From: Aeromonas encheleia
Lineage (GTDB): Bacteria > Pseudomonadota > Gammaproteobacteria > Enterobacterales > Aeromonadaceae
Direction: 5' to 3'
Assembly: GCF_900637545.1 (NCBI RefSeq)
Contig: NZ_LR134376.1
Span: forward strand, 1,321,001-1,385,000
DNA length: 64,000 nucleotides
Below are positions 40,435 through 48,954 of this stretch, piece by piece (the first letter of the stretch is position 1; each line of letters opens with the position of its first letter). The position numbers were made by a program, and so were the translations under genes. A model generated the notes under the pieces. The model worked only from the letters and a program-made list of their open reading frames with translations. It ran no database searches and was not told the DNA's origin.

Positions 40435-42786
40435 TTACTGTTTGATGAAGGTCAGTGGATAGCGCTGAGTCGGTGCATCCCGATAGATGTTGGCGCCCTC
40501 GGCGAAGTCCAGTAGGTCAGCCTGGAAGCTGGTGCCGTTATAGGGTTCAGTGATGCGCAGTAGATACTGCTCCATCACCCAATCACCGCTCGTCTCGTGA
40601 CAGGTGATATTCAGCACCATGTCGCCACCAATGGGTGCAAACAGCAGGTGCTGTTGCACACTGGTGCCGCTCTGCCCCAACTCACACTGACGTTGTGCGC
40701 TGGTATCACGGTTGGCGGCGAAGGCAAATGGCGCCTGCCCAAAGAGCAGTTTGACCAAGGCTTGAACGTCCGGGTTTGTGGCGGGATGAGTGATGGCCCA
40801 GCGCAGCGGTGAACTAAAGATCCCTTGGGCAAAGGTGGGTGTGCTCACGGCCTTGTCACCATCCACGCTGGTGATTTGTGTCGCACTCGGCAAGCCGTTT
40901 GATTGTTGCAGTTGGATTGAGGCCTCTAGCTCCATCGGCTCACCCTCGATCAAGTTACGTGGCCAAGGCAGCACAAACACAATCTCATCGGCCACCGACT
41001 GGTAATGGTGCTTCACTGTCAGTGTTTGGTTGGTGTTATCAAACTGCCAATCCTGGGTCGTGAACGGCGCGGCACTACCCGCGAACTTCAGATTCAGGGG
41101 ATAGTCGATCCCTTCCGGTTGCCGCTCATCCTGCTGGAAGAAGCGGCTTTGGAGGGTAAAACCGTCCTCTGTCTGTTGGTAGTCCTGCTCAAGGTAGGCA
41201 TCGCTATAACGTCCCCAGCGGGTTGGATTGTAGTTTTGCAGCTCTGCCTGCTCGAAGCTGGCAATGCTGTTGCCGAGTTTGTTGCCGGAGCCCCACAGCG
41301 GTTGGCTCAGCTTGATGGTTTCATCGCCGTTGTGTTGTCGCAGCTCATCGCGGCTGACGTTAAACGGTGACTGACCCAGAGTGGGGGCATTCAAGGTGAG
41401 TGCATGCCAATCGTACTGGGTGATCCGCTGCACATCTCCCTGTGCCGTGACACGCTGGCTGCGGGGCTCATGGTAATTGGGCGAGAGCTGGTCATTCACC
41501 TGCCAACTGTTAACGTCTCTGGGTTTCTGCCATTCGGTCATGGTGTCGCTGTTGACCCAGGTCCCCTGGGCGTTCAGGCTCTCTACCGTATCGCGCTTTT
41601 CCACGAAGCCCACGCAGTGATCAACGGCGATGTTGCTTGGGTCGACAGCCCAGCGGGTCAATTCCGCCTGAATATCAAACCCGTCGCAATAGGTCCGCTC
41701 AGGCCGTGAGCCTGCGTTTTCAGACGCAGGGTCCCCTTCGTTGTAGAACTCCATCGTGTGGTAGCTGTAGAGGCCATCGGCGTCCTGACTAAAGGTGCCC
41801 TGACTTGCCTTCTCCCCCTTGAAGCTGGCGTTTCCGTCCTGGTCGTAATCCAATGCCCAGGTCGCAAACTCACGGTAGCGCTTTTGCTCCCAATCTTTAC
41901 TGACGTCGCTGGTATAGCGTTGCAGTGCCAGCGATGGGTTATGTTCCCCTTGTTCCTCGAGCAGCCACTGTGTGCCTTGGGTCAGCATGGTTTCAATGTC
42001 GCCAACCCGCTTGCTGTAGACGATTTCTTGCTGGCGGATGTGCTGTAGGGTTTGCAGGTGGAAGCTGTGCGACCACAGGTTGCGGATGTTGACGTGTACC
42101 GATGTCCAGCCCTGTGGATTGCTCATGGTCAGCGACGCCGCCAGCTCAGCTTGCAGGGCTCTCGCCTCAATGAGTTGCTGCTCCTTGATAGCGGCCTCTT
42201 CGGCCAGGGCTATGCTGTGTGCATCACCCGACGCCAGGTAATCGCCAAACAGCCGCTGTGCGCTAGCTTCTTGACTCGTTAACCCCAGTTCGCTGGCGAT
42301 CTGCTGTTTCTCCTTGGTGGCGATACTGGATTGGTACTGAGTCTTGCGCTGCATGGGGTCAACGCTGGTCACCAACTGGTGGGTATAGGGGCTGATGGCA
42401 AACCCGGAGCCGTCAAAATAGCCGAGCAGGGTTGAGGTAGGCGCCGCCTTGGCTAGGCGAGCAGTGAGCTGTGGTTTGGCTGCGGGTGTAGCCACGATGG
42501 CCCACGCCTGAGTAGCATCGGCTTTTTGTGCTTCGGGGAGGGTGAAGGTGAAACGTCCCTGACTGTCGGTGGTGGTTTGAGGCTCGCCGCTGTCGCACTG
42601 CTGGTTGGCGTTGAGGTCCAGGCAGACGGCTTGTCCTGCCAGATAGTCGCCGGAGAGAGCACGACCGGATAAGGTGATATCGGCGGGGGCGCCATTGTCA
42701 CCATTATTACTGTTGTTGTCGCTGCCACCGCCACAGGCACTAAGGACCAGAACGGCGATTAACGAGAGATGATGATGTTTTTTCAT
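40435..42786 (-). CDS. Large island-encoded lipoprotein
   Basis: The 783-aa product has a signal peptide with lipobox LSAC (MKKHHHLSLIAVLVLSACGG) followed by a Gly/Asn-rich linker and an Ig-like bacterial carbohydrate-type domain (ITLSGRALSGDYLAGQAVCL with a DSQGRFTFTLPEAQ strand). The rest is long and mixed, with no catalytic motif I can name. The lipobox argues for surface or periplasmic display. AAGGAAG lies 8-10 bases before the ATG at 42786. It is followed downstream by the small gly-zipper gene and preceded by a serine resolvase. Its function is unknown; adhesin or substrate-binding roles are only possibilities. Confidence 0.72.
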   Translation of the reverse strand: MKKHHHLSLIAVLVLSACGGGSDNNSNNGDNGAPADITLSGRALSGDYLAGQAVCLDLNANQQCDSGEPQTTTDSQGRFTFTLPEAQKADATQAWAIVATPAAKPQLTARLAKAAPTSTLLGYFDGSGFAISPYTHQLVTSVDPMQRKTQYQSSIATKEKQQIASELGLTSQEASAQRLFGDYLASGDAHSIALAEEAAIKEQQLIEARALQAELAASLTMSNPQGWTSVHVNIRNLWSHSFHLQTLQHIRQQEIVYSKRVGDIETMLTQGTQWLLEEQGEHNPSLALQRYTSDVSKDWEQKRYREFATWALDYDQDGNASFKGEKASQGTFSQDADGLYSYHTMEFYNEGDPASENAGSRPERTYCDGFDIQAELTRWAVDPSNIAVDHCVGFVEKRDTVESLNAQGTWVNSDTMTEWQKPRDVNSWQVNDQLSPNYHEPRSQRVTAQGDVQRITQYDWHALTLNAPTLGQSPFNVSRDELRQHNGDETIKLSQPLWGSGNKLGNSIASFEQAELQNYNPTRWGRYSDAYLEQDYQQTEDGFTLQSRFFQQDERQPEGIDYPLNLKFAGSAAPFTTQDWQFDNTNQTLTVKHHYQSVADEIVFVLPWPRNLIEGEPMELEASIQLQQSNGLPSATQITSVDGDKAVSTPTFAQGIFSSPLRWAITHPATNPDVQALVKLLFGQAPFAFAANRDTSAQRQCELGQSGTSVQQHLLFAPIGGDMVLNITCHETSGDWVMEQYLLRITEPYNGTSFQADLLDFAEGANIYRDAPTQRYPLTFIKQ

Positions 42787-42842
42787 TATTTTTCTTCCTT
42801 GGTGTTGGATATAAATCTGATGCGCCGGGAGATACCCCGGCA

Positions 42843-43391
42843 TTACTTTTCTGTTGCCCTAAGGATGCGTTGCACACTGGAGAGGCTGATCCCCGTTAGC
42901 CTTGCAATCTCGGCTCTGGGTAACCCTTGCTCAACCAGTGCCAGCACCTCGTCTCCTTTCGCCATGGCTGTGGGCTTGCGGCCCTTGTAGACCCCGCGCC
43001 GCTTGGCAAGCTCAATCCCCTCAGCTTGGCGCTCCAGCATCAGTTCCCGCTCGAAGGTGGCGATGGCGCCAATCATGGTCAGCATCAACTTGCCGGTCGG
43101 GGTTGAGGTGTCGATCCCCTGATTCAAAATTCTCAAGGCAACCTGTCTGTGTTGCAGATAGTCCGAAATCTCCAATAGGTGGCGGGTGTTGCGTGCCAAG
43201 CGATCCAGCTTGGTCACCATCACCACATCCCCCTCATTCACATACTCCAGCAGCAGGGTGAGCTGGGGCCGGTCATCGCAGGCACCGCTCACCTTCTCCT
43301 GGAAAATCTTGTTGCACTCGGCCAACGCCTGAAGTTGGGTATCCAGGCTCTGGCCCACCGTGCTCACGCGTGCATAACCTACCAGTGCCAT
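42843..43391 (-). CDS. Serine recombinase (resolvase/invertase family)
   Basis: The 182-aa product is a small serine recombinase. The catalytic serine lies in GYARVSTVGQSLDTQ near residue 10; further family blocks are VTKLDRLARNTRHLLE and GKLMLTMIGAIATFERELMLERQAEG, with a C-terminal helix-turn-helix (GLPRAEIARLTGISLSSVQR). Such enzymes resolve cointegrates or invert DNA at short res sites. Short inverted repeats lie upstream at 43433-43465 and 43557-43588. It is most like Tn3-type resolvases and could be left from a transposon or serve the lipoprotein locus. Confidence 0.93.
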   Translation of the reverse strand: MALVGYARVSTVGQSLDTQLQALAECNKIFQEKVSGACDDRPQLTLLLEYVNEGDVVMVTKLDRLARNTRHLLEISDYLQHRQVALRILNQGIDTSTPTGKLMLTMIGAIATFERELMLERQAEGIELAKRRGVYKGRKPTAMAKGDEVLALVEQGLPRAEIARLTGISLSSVQRILRATEK

Positions 43392-43672
43392 CGTCTCCTC
43401 CCGGTCAATAGGGCAAGGTACAATGACCCCCTAGGTCAAAAGTCTCAAAGAGACCTTCTTGACCTGAAAAGGGCGGGAAATAGCTGAAATGAGTGCCTAT
43501 TTCGTGAGTGTCACTAGGGCTTGATCTATTGACCCCAAACCAGTGATGGGAATACGCGACGGGCCGTTTTGTGACAGACGTCCCGTCGTGAGGTCGTAGT
43601 CGAACGCATCGCTACGAATTGATTTGAATGGATTTATCGCCATACCGACGCAGCGCATCGGCCATACCGGGA
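43392..43672. promoter_or_regulatory. Region upstream of the resolvase with inverted repeats (possible res sites)
   Basis: It holds no gene. AGGTCAA...GTCTC (43433-43446) faces GAGAC...TTGACCT (43450-43465), and CGACGGG (43557-43563) faces CCCGTCG (43582-43588). Paired sites at 42-74 and 166-197 bases upstream of the resolvase start resemble the multi-site res layout of this family, and would also be its operators. Confidence 0.4.
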
Positions 43673-44617
43673 TCAAGCACGGGATGATGAAGGGTCAGCA
43701 CCGTTGCCGAGCTTGTTGGTCAGGGGAGAGGGACGAGTGCGAGGGCGGGCTGGCGTAGTTACCGCCACTGTTGTCATAGGCGGTGAGGTTGATGGGGTCT
43801 CTGCCATCTCTGCTTCGGGATAGAACTCCTCCAGCAGAGACGGCACCTCTTCATCCATCTCTTCGAACTGGCCGTTGCGCAGCAGCGCCCGTGCCACGGT
43901 TTCCATCTCGGCAATGGTCACTCCCGCCTCCTCGTCCCGCATCGCTGCTTGTCGCGCCTGCTCGACCGCTTCGGTCAGGGTCAGCTCGTCGCGTAGGGTC
44001 AAGTCCACGTAGTAGACCGGGGTGCGATAGGACTGAGTGGTGCTCTTGGCCCGCAGCCGCAAGGTGAGCGGTAGATAGCGGGTCAGGCCGCCACTGACCG
44101 CCTCCAGGTACTTGAGCCGTGCTGCCAGGGTACGCACCGAGTTGTAGCCGGTGGTGCGAAAGATAAAGCTGCCGAGTTCATCGCCTTGTCCCTCCACAAA
44201 CAGGTTGAGCCGCCCATACAGCTTGCAGCCCTGTTGCTTGCCATAAGGACAGCGTTCCGGGCCGGGGCAGCTGACCTCTTCCATTCCCTGTGCGCCTACC
44301 CGTCTCGCCATTTCTCCGGTGCCGACACAGAGCGGTCGTCCGGTCTGGCGGTCGAAGGCGCTGTATTCCGCCCGCAGGTTCAGATCGCTGTCGTTGAACA
44401 GTACCTGTACCGGAATGGCACGGATCTTGGCGTTATCGGTGCCCTGAATGAATTGCTGGTGAAGGGGGTGGAGCAACCAGCCCCCTTTCTGTTGAACCTG
44501 GGTGGTAAGGGTGAAGCTGTCGTCCTTCTCCGGCACCCATTTATCGTTTTTCTGCACCTGCTTGCCGATGCATATCCGCCCGATCACGGGCGGAGTGATA
44601 GCAAGTCCTTTGATCAT
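43673..44617 (-). CDS. Island backbone protein with a Cys cluster ('hydrolase or metal-binding' type)
   Basis: The 314-aa product is of a type commonly annotated as hydrolase or metal-binding protein next to YqaJ genes, and resembles phage recombination-directionality-type proteins. A Cys set C-P-x4-C-x7-C (CPGPERCPYGKQQGC) near residues 118-132 could hold a metal. The last 60 residues are Pro/Thr/Ser-rich and probably disordered. Its start lies 5 bases from the YqaJ stop, so the two are coupled. The role is not known, but a link to recombination is likely from context. Confidence 0.65.
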   Translation of the reverse strand: MIKGLAITPPVIGRICIGKQVQKNDKWVPEKDDSFTLTTQVQQKGGWLLHPLHQQFIQGTDNAKIRAIPVQVLFNDSDLNLRAEYSAFDRQTGRPLCVGTGEMARRVGAQGMEEVSCPGPERCPYGKQQGCKLYGRLNLFVEGQGDELGSFIFRTTGYNSVRTLAARLKYLEAVSGGLTRYLPLTLRLRAKSTTQSYRTPVYYVDLTLRDELTLTEAVEQARQAAMRDEEAGVTIAEMETVARALLRNGQFEEMDEEVPSLLEEFYPEAEMAETPSTSPPMTTVAVTTPARPRTRPSPLTNKLGNGADPSSSRA

Positions 44618-44622
44618 GGTGT

Positions 44623-45615
44623 TTAACTCCTGCCAGTATGAGTGGCCTGAATGGTGAAGCGGCGAGAGCCGGGCACCGGTTTGACGTAATGGCTGAGCAG
44701 GTCGGGGTGATCCTGCCCGAGCTTATCCAGGTCCGGCGCCAGCCGGTCTTTACTGCGCTTCCAGGTGATCTTGCCATCAGCAAAAAGCCCAGCAGTGGCG
44801 TCGCCCAAGGTGGCTTGCAGCCGCTGCTTGAGTTGTGACTCCTGTAGCTCGACCGCTTCCTTTTGCTGACGCAATCGCAGTAGCTCGCCAAACAGCTGGT
44901 TGAACTCGGGGGAATCGGAGAGATCCACCGTCTGGCCATCATCACGGGGGAAGAGCCAGCTCAGGGCATTGGCGGCATCACTTGAGCCGTCAGTTTCGGG
45001 CTGCTGGTCTTGTTGCACCATGTGCCAGAACTGCGCTTCCCGCTCAGTGAGATCCTGGATCTTCTCCTCATCGCGCTCGATGCGGTAAATCCGAAAATCC
45101 TGGCCGCCGATCAGCACTGCCACTTCTGCCCAGGCATGGCCGGTAACAGCCAGTTGATGCAGTACCTGGCACTGGTAAGCCACCGGCACGCCTTCCTCCC
45201 ACTGGGGGGCGCTGTGATAGCTGGCGGTCTTGATCTCCAGAATGCCCGGCCCATCGGGATGGCCGACCACCTCTCGGTCGAGGTTGGCGAGCATGAAGGG
45301 TTGCTCGGGGTGTTGCAGTACCGCATTGACCCGGCGCACCTTGTAGCCGGTTCGTTTGGCGTAGACCTGCGCCAACACCGGCTCCAGCTCAATGCCCCAC
45401 AGCACAGCCTCCTTGTGGGAGATATCCTCTGGCTCTTTGCGTCCGGTTTTCTCCAGCCACAGGCTGAGCGGGCATTTGTAAGGGGAGAGCCCCACTGCCA
45501 CGGCGGCATCGGAGGAGCCAATGCCGCGTTTGCGGATAGCGAGCCACTGCTCGCGGGTTAATTGGTTCGTGGAGGCCAGCCGCAGGGCTTGGCCATATTT
45601 GGCTTTTGCTTTCAT
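44623..45615 (-). CDS. YqaJ-family viral recombinase/exonuclease
   Basis: The 330-aa product has the lambda-exonuclease-like fold landmarks: REQWLAIRKRGIGSSDAAVA, the Glu/Asp site in WGIELEPVLAQVYA, HPDGPGILEIKTAS (E-x-K) and YQCQVLHQLAVTGH. It is expected to be a 5'-3' exonuclease that feeds single-strand annealing during recombination. A predicted coiled coil (FGELLRLRQQKEAVELQESQ) lies in the C-terminal half. It is encoded with the Cys-cluster protein and the DUF932 protein as a recombination-like set in the backbone. Confidence 0.92.
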   Translation of the reverse strand: MKAKAKYGQALRLASTNQLTREQWLAIRKRGIGSSDAAVAVGLSPYKCPLSLWLEKTGRKEPEDISHKEAVLWGIELEPVLAQVYAKRTGYKVRRVNAVLQHPEQPFMLANLDREVVGHPDGPGILEIKTASYHSAPQWEEGVPVAYQCQVLHQLAVTGHAWAEVAVLIGGQDFRIYRIERDEEKIQDLTEREAQFWHMVQQDQQPETDGSSDAANALSWLFPRDDGQTVDLSDSPEFNQLFGELLRLRQQKEAVELQESQLKQRLQATLGDATAGLFADGKITWKRSKDRLAPDLDKLGQDHPDLLSHYVKPVPGSRRFTIQATHTGRS

Positions 45616-45709
45616 GACGATTCCTTGTTGACGGCATAAATGGCTACGCCCGGATTGGCTTGTGCCAGTCCGGGTGAGGTCGTTATGCGGTTTGAATGGG
45701 GAAGAGGAA

Positions 45710-46663
45710 TTACTGCAGCAGGGTGAGTGCCTGATTTAGGGCTTGGGATTTGAGTTGGGCGCCCTGACCAAACCAGGCAGAATCGAGCCGGTGATCCTGG
45801 CTGCGGGCTCGGCGATGGTGATCAACAAATTCCGTCACCGCGTTAACCAGCCCCCAGGCAGTATTGCGGGAGCTTGCAAGTTCTGAGCCCATGCCCGCAC
45901 CCATATACAGCTCGTGCAGCTTCTGGGCCGGACGGCTGAGAATAATATTATCATCATCGCCAGCCGGATCATTGAGTAGCTCACCGAAGAAATTAAAGGC
46001 TTCCACGGGTGATATCGGACGATTGCTCAACGCTGTCATCTCTTGTTGGAAACTATCCCAATTTGCTATACCAAGGCCCAATGCCTCTTTGACGGCAGCA
46101 GCATTAAATTGAGTGGAGTGGGGAACCTTGATCGCCCCAGTATTATCCCGTAGTGCTATTTGCAAGGTGTTATTACAGACAACTCGTAGCGAGGTAAATT
46201 GTGCTGTGGTGCACAGCGTACCATCACAACTGGTGGCGAGCAGCAAGTATGATTTCACTCTGTCGCCACCTTTTAGTTTCATTTCTTGCCCCGTTTTAGC
46301 CAGTGCCCATAATTTTCGACCGCCCTTGAGAGAACCAGCCGTTTCTAATTCAAAGCCACCGGCTTGTACCAAGTCTTGATAGAAGTGCAGCACATCGTGA
46401 GGCTGTACCACATTATATCGGCGAGAGACGACGGATAGAGGCTCCAGATTATCAGAGCGGTACAAAACCTTATTCTCTGAATAAGGGCGAATATGGAGTG
46501 CATCGGCGGCGACGTTAAACATCACGTCACTCTGCTCGATGGTCCAATCCATCCCTGCAGCTTTAAGCCAGACATCCAAAGATTGTTGAGGGGGTAAAAT
46601 ATTGCCAAGGCCATGCCAAGGCGTATGACCGGTGTAGGCCATGGTGTCGATCAGGTGGGCCAT
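45710..46663 (-). CDS. DUF932 (YfjQ/YafZ-type) protein
   Basis: The 317-aa product opens with TPWHGLGNILPPQQSLDVWL, the DUF932 signature, followed by YNVVQPHDVLHFYQDL and the FTSLRVVCNNTLQIAL block. E. coli carries the paralogues YfjQ and YafZ in CP4-57 and CP4-6. The function is unknown; a phage or plasmid maintenance role is often assumed. The start is followed upstream by a 9-bp inverted repeat (46672-46707) close enough to control translation or transcription. Confidence 0.9.
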   Translation of the reverse strand: MAHLIDTMAYTGHTPWHGLGNILPPQQSLDVWLKAAGMDWTIEQSDVMFNVAADALHIRPYSENKVLYRSDNLEPLSVVSRRYNVVQPHDVLHFYQDLVQAGGFELETAGSLKGGRKLWALAKTGQEMKLKGGDRVKSYLLLATSCDGTLCTTAQFTSLRVVCNNTLQIALRDNTGAIKVPHSTQFNAAAVKEALGLGIANWDSFQQEMTALSNRPISPVEAFNFFGELLNDPAGDDDNIILSRPAQKLHELYMGAGMGSELASSRNTAWGLVNAVTEFVDHHRRARSQDHRLDSAWFGQGAQLKSQALNQALTLLQ

Positions 46664-46671
46664 ATTTATTT

Positions 46672-46707
46672 CCTATATTGGGAACGGATTCAACAAGGCA
46701 ATATAGG
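46672..46707. promoter_or_regulatory. Inverted repeat just upstream of the DUF932 gene
   Basis: CCTATATTG and CAATATAGG form perfect 9-bp arms separated by 18 bases. The proximal arm ends 9 bases before the ATG (leftward), so the site may be an operator or an mRNA hairpin occluding the ribosome site. Confidence 0.5.
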
Positions 46708-46798
46708 TATGAAAATAATTGGGAATGGAACATGAACTTGAAAATTGACTGCCACAGTCGCTACATAGAGTCAACCTGCGTGACATGGATTATTTTAC

Positions 46799-46819
46799 GC
46801 TACTCTTGCTACGAGTAGC
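46799..46819 (-). terminator. Hairpin after the 586-aa gene
   Basis: GCTACTC and GAGTAGC form a 7-bp stem around TTGCTAC, and on the minus strand are followed by GTAAAATAATCC. It lies 15 bases after the stop of the 586-aa gene and probably ends or attenuates its transcript; the T tract is weak. Confidence 0.45.
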
Positions 46820-46833
46820 GCAATAGCAGAGAA

Positions 46834-48594
46834 CTATGCCTGTATATGTGCTGTGTCTTTTTCATACTGCGCTGGGTCGATCGCCATCAGCAACATTTTT
46901 CTGTACGCAATGTCTTCAAGGAGTTGCAGGGTATGCGGGTGATGTTCTATCGAAATGGGGAGGTAGGAGAGCAGGTTATCCAACTCTCTTACGCAACGAT
47001 ACAAGGTTGAATTGGGAAGGTAGGTGATGAACACGTTTTCTTTATCCGCTTTTGTTAACAGTGACGTTATCACACTCACCTTATCATTTAACGAGACGCC
47101 AATTAATTTGGTAGGGATTTTCTCTAACTGATTTTCCACGCTATTCCATGTGTCAATAATAGATAAATGAGTACGATTTTTGGGAGTGCTTAGGCTCGTT
47201 GATATAAGTCGATTGTACTCTTTTATGCTACGCAGGATGGCATGGGTATCTGTGTCGGAAGTGAGAGATTCAAATTCCATGTTTAATCGGTCTGCAGAAT
47301 CGAGACGGATATCATCATACAACGCTTGTGTATTAATGATTATCTGAATCAATGGGTTGAAGTTGCCGTTTTTTAGCTTGGTGGGGTTGGTCTTGATGGT
47401 TAACCCCAAGAATAAAATAGCTGCGTAATAGGGAAGTGAGCCTGCCACACCATCTAATAAATATGCCTCGTTACTTTCCAATAAAGCTAGCGCTTCTTGT
47501 GGTTTCTCATTTTTTATATGGTATAACACCTGTAACATCAGGGCGTAAGGCTTCAAATAGTGCATATCTGCTTGGGTTGCGACACGCTGGAAAAATTTAT
47601 CAGACTTTTTGTAGTCGGTTATCCTTTCTATCGAAAATGCAGCGTTGCCTAGTAAGTAAAGGATTGTATTAACGTTTTGCTTGATGTACGGACTCGTTAT
47701 CTGTGGAATGCTTTTAACGGCCGCTTTCCATAAATTATCGAGGTGCGCTTTGGCTTCTTGGGGGAGTGGGCTGCCGATATATTGTTGGGTAGCAATAAAT
47801 TTTATTATGCTACTACTTAATGAATTAACACGAATGTCAGAAAAATCTGCCCTGTTCATTGATGTAATTTGATACAGTTTTGCGAGATGACAACCCAACC
47901 CGGTCTTGATATCAAAATAGATGGCAGCCATACATGCGCTATAGGCGTCTTGAAAGTGTACAAGTGGTTGCACACATTTGTGCCGTTCGTCCAGATTTTC
48001 GATGCCACTGCAAGTGGTCTTGGCTAAGCGGATTTTTTGCTCAATGGTCGCGCGTCGCTGCGTCCTGTCTGGCCGGATATCCCGGATAAACACCGTCAGC
48101 TCTTCGCGATAATGGCTACATTCCGGGGCTGCCAAGATAGATAGCAGCATCTTGCGAGCGGCGTGGGCAACCCCCTGTTCGTTGGTCGATGAAAGCAGGG
48201 CATCCAGATGCCGTATGATAGGCGCTTCATCATGAAACTCGCTGAAGATGTCCATATAGGCGACCAGCAGTGGGCATAGGATGTGCTTGGCGTAGCGCTG
48301 ATAAAGTTGCTCTTTACTTAAGGGGGTGACAACAGATTTTGAGAGCACATATGAGGCTGCCACTTCGCTAAAGTCCAATAAGCCATTGACCAGTACGGTG
48401 ACATCGCGATGTTGAGTGCAAAGAGCCTGCATGAGCTTCTCATGGAGTTCATCAACGTAAGCATCTTGCTTGCTGCTGTAGCTTCGCTTCTCCTTCAACC
48501 GAGCGTTTCTATTGCTGCCGTACAAATCGAATGCCCACAGTAAGTGGTCCACAAAAAAATCATAACCAATTGTTTTTACTTCCTTTAAAGACAT
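46834..48594 (-). CDS. Large hypothetical protein of unknown function
   Basis: The 586-aa product is mostly helical with many short amphipathic repeats, roughly spaced like tetratricopeptide or HEAT-like units (FLGLTIKTNPTKLKNGNF, YIKQNVNTILYLLGNAAF). No nucleotide-binding, nuclease, protease or membrane motif stands out. Base composition is clearly AT-richer than the flanking YqaJ and DUF932 genes, which suggests recent acquisition as cargo. It lies between the DUF932 operon and the divergent alpA gene, occupying a typical cargo position. I cannot assign it; a helical scaffold in a defence system is one possibility. Confidence 0.65.
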   Translation of the reverse strand: MSLKEVKTIGYDFFVDHLLWAFDLYGSNRNARLKEKRSYSSKQDAYVDELHEKLMQALCTQHRDVTVLVNGLLDFSEVAASYVLSKSVVTPLSKEQLYQRYAKHILCPLLVAYMDIFSEFHDEAPIIRHLDALLSSTNEQGVAHAARKMLLSILAAPECSHYREELTVFIRDIRPDRTQRRATIEQKIRLAKTTCSGIENLDERHKCVQPLVHFQDAYSACMAAIYFDIKTGLGCHLAKLYQITSMNRADFSDIRVNSLSSSIIKFIATQQYIGSPLPQEAKAHLDNLWKAAVKSIPQITSPYIKQNVNTILYLLGNAAFSIERITDYKKSDKFFQRVATQADMHYLKPYALMLQVLYHIKNEKPQEALALLESNEAYLLDGVAGSLPYYAAILFLGLTIKTNPTKLKNGNFNPLIQIIINTQALYDDIRLDSADRLNMEFESLTSDTDTHAILRSIKEYNRLISTSLSTPKNRTHLSIIDTWNSVENQLEKIPTKLIGVSLNDKVSVITSLLTKADKENVFITYLPNSTLYRCVRELDNLLSYLPISIEHHPHTLQLLEDIAYRKMLLMAIDPAQYEKDTAHIQA

Positions 48595-48682
48595 CGTGCT
48601 CTTGCCTCTGCAAAACTGCCGTCATTATTTTGATTACGATTTTATACATTGCGCAGCTCAACCCAAACGACCGGAGTCACAG

Positions 48683-48949
48683 ATGCGTAATGAAATGCAA
48701 GAACCGCCAACCGTAGTCCATCACTGCAGTGTAGACAGAGTGATCAGGCTGAAAGAGCTGAGCCAGCTGGTGGGGCTTAGCCGGTCCACTATCTACGACC
48801 GCATGAACCCCCAATCCAAGCGTTTTGACCCGACCTTTCCCAGACCTATCAGTCTCGGACTTGCGTCAGTCGGTTGGAGTCTGAGCGAGGTCATGGACTG
48901 GATTGCCAGCCGCCCGCAAGCCCACCCCATCTCAGCACACAAGGAGTGA
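48683..48949 (+). CDS. AlpA-family regulator
   Basis: The 88-aa product has an AlpA-type helix-turn-helix (VIRLKELSQLVGLSRSTIYD) followed by the FDPTFPRPISLG and WSLSEVMDWIASR blocks. AlpA activates the integrase and excision of CP4-57 and acts as an excisionase-type factor on related islands. The ATG at 48683 has a GGAG 7 bases upstream. It is followed after 5 bases by yfjI-like, the same order as CP4-57-type modules. Confidence 0.9.
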   Translation: MRNEMQEPPTVVHHCSVDRVIRLKELSQLVGLSRSTIYDRMNPQSKRFDPTFPRPISLGLASVGWSLSEVMDWIASRPQAHPISAHKE

Positions 48950-48954
48950 TTATC

